Positions 5,666 to 9,260 of a DNA stretch of 9,260 bases are shown here, piece after piece. Positions within the stretch are counted from its first letter, which is position 1; each line of letters begins with the position of its first letter. Where the stretch lies: the NCBI GenBank assembly GCA_013696945.1, contig JACCXQ010000011.1:1-9260 (forward strand), given 5' to 3'. The translations under genes and the position numbers were made by a program. The notes beneath the pieces are model-generated. The model had not been told where the DNA came from and ran no database searches. It saw nothing but the letters and a program-made list of their open reading frames with translations. Source of the stretch: Chloroflexota bacterium. Its GTDB lineage: Bacteria > Chloroflexota > Limnocylindria > Limnocylindrales > CSP1-4.

Positions 5666-7459
5666 ATGACTCGACGACCCAGAGCATGGACGCCGCTCGT
5701 CCTGGGCATGGTCAGCGCGTTGCTCATCGCGGCCTGTACCGGCGGCGCTCAGCCGACCAGCGGGCCCACCGGGGCGCCGGTCGTGCCCACGGTCGGACCG
5801 ACGGCCGGCGGCACGCCGTCCGAGGAGAGCGCGCCCCCAGGGACCGACGCGCCGCCGACGGGGACCGACGCGCCCCCGGCCGGTACCGCCGCGTACCCCG
5901 AAGAGCCCGCTGACTGCGAGGCTGAGGGATACACCGGCGAGTTCAAGCAGATCGTCGCGGTCGACGCGATGACCGTCCGGTTCGACCTTTGCTTCCCCGA
6001 CGTCGCGTTCCTGTCCAAGATCGCGTTCAGCGCGTTCGCCATCGACGACAGTGCGTACCTCGCGGCCCACATGCCGGACGGCTCGATCCTGGGCCACCCG
6101 AACGGGACCGGTCCGTACATGCTGGACGAGTGGAGTCGCGGCAACCGCATGAGCCTCGTCGCGTACGACGGCTACTGGGGCGAGGAGAAGGCCCTTACCC
6201 CCAACCTCGAGTTCCGCTGGAGCGCCCAGGCGGCCCAGCGACTCCTCGAGCTGCAGGCGGGCACCGTCCACGGCATCGACAACCCCGGCACGGACGACTT
6301 CGAGACGATCGCCGCAGACCCGAACCTCGCGTTCTACGAGCGTCCGGGCCTCAACACCTTCTATCTCGGCTTCAACAACACGGTCGAGCCCTTCGATGAC
6401 GTGAATGTCCGCAAGGCGATCGCGCTCGGCATCGACCGCACCCGGCTCGTCGATAGCTTCTACCCACCCGGATCCGAGGTTGCCACGCACTTCACCCCGT
6501 GCGACATCCCGTTCGGCTGCGAGGGTGACCCGTGGTTTGACTTCGACCCCGCCGCCGCCAAGCAGCTGCTTGTGGATGCCGGGTTCCCCGACGGGTTCAC
6601 CACCAAGATCCAGTTCCGCGACGCGGTCCGCGGCTACCTCCCGGATCCGCCGACCATCGCCCAGGAGCTCCAGGCACAGCTCGAGCAGAACCTGGGCATC
6701 ACCGCCGAGCTCGAGCTCATGGACTCGGGCGCCTTCCTCGACGCGAATGCCGCGGGCACGCTCGATGGGATCTTCCTGCTCGGCTGGGGCGCCGACTATC
6801 CGGACGCCACGAACTTCCTCGACTACCACTTCGGTGCAGGATCGGGCGTGAAGTTCGGCGAGCCTTTCCAGGACATCGTGGACGCACTGAGCGCGGCCGG
6901 CCAGACGCCGGTCGAGGAGGAGCGCGCCAGCAACTACGCCACGGCCAACGACCTCATCGCGGAGCACGTGCCGATGGCCCTCATGGCCCACGGCGGCTCC
7001 GGCACGGTCTTCCGCGCCGACGTGACCGGGGCGCATTCGTCCCCGCTCTCGACGGAGATCTTCTCGGTCATGGATGTGCCCGACGGTGACATCCTGGTCT
7101 GGATGCAGAACGCCGAACCGCTCAGCCTGTACTGCGGGGACGAGTCGGACGGCGAGACGCTCAGGGCCTGCGAGCAGGTCAAGGAATCGCTCTACGCCTA
7201 CACGATCGGCGGCGTCGACGTGGTCCCCTCGCTGGCCACCGAGTGCACGCCGAGCGAGGCGCTCGACAGCTGGACCTGCACGCTTCGTGAAGGCGTCACG
7301 TTCCATGACGGCTCGACCTTCGAGGCCAGTGACGTCATCGACTCGTACGCTCTCATGTGGGACGCCGAGAACCCGTTCCACAAGGGCCGCTCCGGCGCCT
7401 TCGAGTACTTCCCCGGCCTGTTCGGTGGGTTCCTGAACCCGCCGCCACCGGCCGAGTAG
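5666..7459 (+). CDS. Circularly permuted family-5 ABC substrate-binding lipoprotein (DppA/OppA type)
   Basis: Lipid-anchored extracytoplasmic binding protein of 597 residues for a peptide/nickel-type importer. Residues 1-24 are a lipoprotein signal (RR, hydrophobic core, lipobox IAAC, Cys24), followed by a Pro/Gly/Thr/Ala linker (25-83, GTDAPP twice). Residues ~84-474 read as the middle and end of a DppA-type protein: VDAMTVRFDL, NGTGPYM (146-152), DGYWG, LNTFYLGFN (229-237), PFDDVNVRKA (242-251), GWGADYPDATNF, then a normal family C-terminus. Residues 475-597 are the normal family N-terminus: DILVWMQNAEP (475-485), ESLYAY, VVPSLATE, LREGVTFHDG (540-549), NPFHKG and FEYF. This order is reversed from the family, so the protein is a circular permutant. 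R322 and D380 align by eye with the DppA residues thought to bind peptide termini, suggesting small peptides. Eight non-lipid cysteines fall in close pairs (84/109, 279/285, 490/502, 527/538). Permease genes follow after 89 nt. Confidence 0.9.
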   Translation: MTRRPRAWTPLVLGMVSALLIAACTGGAQPTSGPTGAPVVPTVGPTAGGTPSEESAPPGTDAPPTGTDAPPAGTAAYPEEPADCEAEGYTGEFKQIVAVDAMTVRFDLCFPDVAFLSKIAFSAFAIDDSAYLAAHMPDGSILGHPNGTGPYMLDEWSRGNRMSLVAYDGYWGEEKALTPNLEFRWSAQAAQRLLELQAGTVHGIDNPGTDDFETIAADPNLAFYERPGLNTFYLGFNNTVEPFDDVNVRKAIALGIDRTRLVDSFYPPGSEVATHFTPCDIPFGCEGDPWFDFDPAAAKQLLVDAGFPDGFTTKIQFRDAVRGYLPDPPTIAQELQAQLEQNLGITAELELMDSGAFLDANAAGTLDGIFLLGWGADYPDATNFLDYHFGAGSGVKFGEPFQDIVDALSAAGQTPVEEERASNYATANDLIAEHVPMALMAHGGSGTVFRADVTGAHSSPLSTEIFSVMDVPDGDILVWMQNAEPLSLYCGDESDGETLRACEQVKESLYAYTIGGVDVVPSLATECTPSEALDSWTCTLREGVTFHDGSTFEASDVIDSYALMWDAENPFHKGRSGAFEYFPGLFGGFLNPPPPAE

Positions 7460-7477
7460 CCATCCCGGGACCAGCCA

Positions 7478-7520
7478 CGAGCAGGGTCGTCGCCTCGCGC
7501 GGCGGCCCTGCTCGCTTGTT
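7478..7520 (+). terminator. Hairpin after the binding-protein gene, possible attenuator
   Basis: A 9-bp perfect inverted repeat (CGAGCAGGG 7478-7486, CCCTGCTCG 7506-7514) encloses an inner CGCC/GGCG stem (7491-7494, 7501-7504) and a 6-nt loop, followed by the weakly T-rich CTTGTT (7515-7520). It begins 18 bases after the stop codon and lies before the permease ribosome site (AGGAG 7535-7539). It may partly terminate transcription or protect the 3' end of the binding-protein message, giving more binding protein than permease. Confidence 0.55.
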
Positions 7521-7548
7521 CCCCTGAAGAGCGCAGGAGAGGGTCCCG

Positions 7549-8625
7549 ATGGGCCGCTTCATCCTCCGCCGCCTCGCGCTCAGCATCCCGGTCGTCTTCG
7601 GGATCATCTTCGTCGTGTTCGCGCTGGCGAGGGTCCTTCCCGGTGACCCGTGCACCTCCGAGCTGGGCGAGCGCGCGACCCAGGAGACGTGCCGCCTCTA
7701 TGACATCCGGCATGGGCTCGACCAGCCGATCTTCGTCCAGTTCGCCAGGTATCTCGAGCAGATCGCCTCGTTCGACCTGGGGACATCGCTGAAGTTCGGG
7801 ATCCCCGTCACCGAGCTGATCGTCCTGCGCTTGCCGACCACCATAGAGCTGAGCTTCTTCGCGCTGCTCTTCGCCATCGTGGTGGGCATCCCGCTCGGCG
7901 TCATCGCGGCCTACCGTCGCAACTCGGCGATCGATGTCGGGACGATGGTCGGCGCGAACATCGGGCTCTCGACGCCCGTCTTCGTGCTCGGTCTCTTCCT
8001 TGCCTACATCTTCGCCATCACGCTCCAGGGGACGCCGTTCGCGCTCCCGCCGTCAGGTCGCCTGAGCGCGGGGATCCGCGTCGAGCCGCTCGCCGAAGCG
8101 TGGGGAGTCGGTGGCCTCACCGGCCCCCTCCGATCCATCCTCGACTTCATCTCCGAGATGTACGTCGTGTCATCGCTCATCTCGTTCCAGTGGGAGGCCT
8201 TGTTCGACGCGCTGCGCCACATGATCCTGCCGATGGTCGCATTGGGCACCATCCCCCTGGCGATCATCGCGCGGATGACGCGCTCGAGCCTGGTCGACGT
8301 GATGGGCCTGGACTACATCCGCACCGCCAGGGCCAAGGGCCTCGGCCAACGGCTGGTGGTGATGCGCCACGCGTTCCGCAACGCGATGCTGCCGATCGTC
8401 ACGATCATCGGGCTCCAGCTGGGTCTGCTCCTGTCAGGCGCCGTCCTGACCGAGACGATCTTCAACCTGGCGGGCGTCGGGCGGACGGTCTACGACGCGA
8501 TCACCGGCCGTGACTATGTGGTCATCCAGGGCTTCACCCTCGTCATCGCCATCGGCTACCTCGTCGTCAACCTCCTGGTCGATCTGTCCTACGCCTACCT
8601 CGACCCGCGCATCCGGGTGAGCTGA
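7549..8625 (+). CDS. ABC transporter permease, DppB/OppB type
   Basis: Inner-membrane channel subunit of the peptide/nickel importer family, 358 residues. Seen: N-terminal RFILRRL followed by TM1 (residues ~11-30); PGDP at 31-34; an extracytoplasmic region with GLDQPIFVQFARYL (56-69) and DLGTSL (76-81); the RLPTTIELS entry to the core helices (94-102); a cytoplasmic EAA loop (SLVDVMGLDYIRTARAKGLG, 247-266) that docks on the ATPase; GAVLTETIFNLAGVGR; and the C-terminal YAYLDPRIR signature. The extracytoplasmic stretch at about 165-225 is long for the family, in line with total length slightly above usual. Cys35 and Cys48 form a close pair outside the membrane. ATG start with AGGAG at 7535-7539. 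The stop is four bases before the next permease ATG, so the two are probably translationally coupled. Confidence 0.93.
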   Translation: MGRFILRRLALSIPVVFGIIFVVFALARVLPGDPCTSELGERATQETCRLYDIRHGLDQPIFVQFARYLEQIASFDLGTSLKFGIPVTELIVLRLPTTIELSFFALLFAIVVGIPLGVIAAYRRNSAIDVGTMVGANIGLSTPVFVLGLFLAYIFAITLQGTPFALPPSGRLSAGIRVEPLAEAWGVGGLTGPLRSILDFISEMYVVSSLISFQWEALFDALRHMILPMVALGTIPLAIIARMTRSSLVDVMGLDYIRTARAKGLGQRLVVMRHAFRNAMLPIVTIIGLQLGLLLSGAVLTETIFNLAGVGRTVYDAITGRDYVVIQGFTLVIAIGYLVVNLLVDLSYAYLDPRIRVS

Positions 8626-8629
8626 CCCG

Positions 8630-9260
8630 ATGGCCACCGCCGCCCCCGCTCCCCTCCCCGACGTCCTGGCCCGCGATGCCTCCTCCCAGCGGCACAGCTC
8701 GCTGTTGCGTGACACGCTCGGGAACATCCTGCGTCAGCGCTCGGCCGTCGTCGGGCTGGTCATCCTGGGCGTCCTGTTCGCGACGGCGATCTTCGCGCCG
8801 CTCATCGCGACCCATGACCCGAACTTCGTGCTGCTGGGAACCGAGCCGGGCGTCGAGAAGCGTGCCGATCCGTGCATCCACCTCCTGGGCTGCCCGACCA
8901 GCGAGCCGCAGCACATCCTGGGCACCGACGGCAACTTCCGGGACACCTTCAGCCGGCTCGTGTACGGGGCCCGTGTGTCACTCCAGGTCGGGTTCCTGAC
9001 CGTCGGCTTCGCCATATTCATCGGAGCGACGATCGGCGCCATCGCAGGCTACGCCGGCGGAGTGGTCGACAACGTCCTGATGCGTCTGATGGACGTGCTG
9101 CTCGCGTTCCCCGCGCTCATCCTTGCCATCGCCATCGTCACGGTGCTCGGCGCAAGCCTCGTCAACGCGCAGCTCGCCATCGGGATCGTCGCCATCCCCA
9201 TCTATGCGCGGGTGATGCGCGCGTCCGTGCTGTCGGTGAAGGAGCAGGACTACGTCACGG
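8630..9260 (+). CDS. ABC transporter permease, DppC/OppC type (3' end outside window)
   Basis: Second channel subunit, expected to pair with the DppB-type permease; 210 residues are visible and the gene runs off the window. Seen: a cytoplasmic N-terminal tail (1-37); TM1 (38-60, ending APLIATHDP); the extracytoplasmic ILGTDGNFRDTFSRLVYGAR block (96-115) typical of DppC; core helices through FLTVGFAIFIGATIGAIAGY and DNVLMRLMDVLLAFPALILAI; and the beginning of the EAA loop (RVMRASVLSVKEQDYVT), where the sequence stops. A 20-odd-residue insert between TM1 and the LGTD block holds Cys82 and Cys88, a likely extracytoplasmic pair. The ATG lies four bases after the preceding stop, with only a weak ribosome site, consistent with coupled translation. 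ATPase genes would be expected downstream but are not visible. Confidence 0.92.
   Translation, partial: MATAAPAPLPDVLARDASSQRHSSLLRDTLGNILRQRSAVVGLVILGVLFATAIFAPLIATHDPNFVLLGTEPGVEKRADPCIHLLGCPTSEPQHILGTDGNFRDTFSRLVYGARVSLQVGFLTVGFAIFIGATIGAIAGYAGGVVDNVLMRLMDVLLAFPALILAIAIVTVLGASLVNAQLAIGIVAIPIYARVMRASVLSVKEQDYVT

Noticed and set aside
5840..5890. Repeated GGGACCGACGCG words as a tandem-repeat element
   Set aside because: There are only two copies, and they encode the repeated GTDAPP of the linker; this is ordinary low-complexity coding sequence.
5618..7381. 587-codon minus-strand open frame opposite the binding-protein gene
   Set aside because: It is antisense to a well-supported gene; its sequence is dominated by Val/Arg/Glu/Gly as expected from reversed GC-rich codons, with no family motif.
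5666..7459. Frameshift, assembly error or fused gene fragments as the cause of the odd block order in the binding protein
   Set aside because: The frame is open throughout, each family block occurs exactly once, the joins fall at the natural old termini and in a loop, and a proper signal peptide, linker and stop are present. A rearranged assembly cannot be fully excluded without reads.

Overview
The window is a 9.26 kb piece of a very GC-rich bacterial chromosome. Base composition, a TTG and two GTG starts, a probable leaderless promoter, and the style of the exported ABC-transporter proteins suggest a high-GC Chloroflexota lineage. An actinobacterium-like genome is the alternative. This placement is inference; no rRNA or marker gene is present to settle it. 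I see no mobile element, CRISPR array, tRNA or rRNA.

Left part (about 106-5467, minus strand): five tightly packed genes read right to left and probably form one operon. In transcription order they are a carbon-nitrogen hydrolase (glutaminase-like) gene, nadE (NAD+ synthetase), rsmI (16S rRNA 2'-O-methyltransferase), a CaCA-family Ca2+/H+ antiporter and a flavin amine oxidase. The first three overlap by 4 nt at each junction (ATGA, TTGA); the last two follow gaps of 23 and 28 nt and have good Shine-Dalgarno sequences. The hydrolase and NadE look like the two halves of a glutamine-dependent NAD+ synthetase encoded as separate, coupled genes.

Middle (about 5468-5665): a divergent intergenic region of about 200 bp. 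A TACACT -10 element lies 6 nt upstream of the hydrolase GTG. An extended -10-like element and two perfect 10-bp palindromes lie on the side facing the transporter genes.

Right part (5666-9260, plus strand): a peptide/nickel-type (DppABC) ABC importer operon, consisting of a substrate-binding lipoprotein, a DppB-type permease and a DppC-type permease cut by the window edge. ATPase genes are not seen and would be expected beyond the edge. A strong hairpin between the binding-protein gene and the permeases may act as an attenuator.

The most notable object is the binding protein. Its family-5 SBP fold is written in circularly permuted order. The segment that opens every normal DppA/OppA-type protein (LVW start through FHDG and NPFHKG...EYF) sits at the C-terminus. 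The mature chain begins, after a lipobox and a Pro/Gly/Thr linker, at the point where that segment ends in DppA. Binding protein and permeases also carry paired cysteines in their extracytoplasmic parts, suggesting a disulfide-stabilised transporter.
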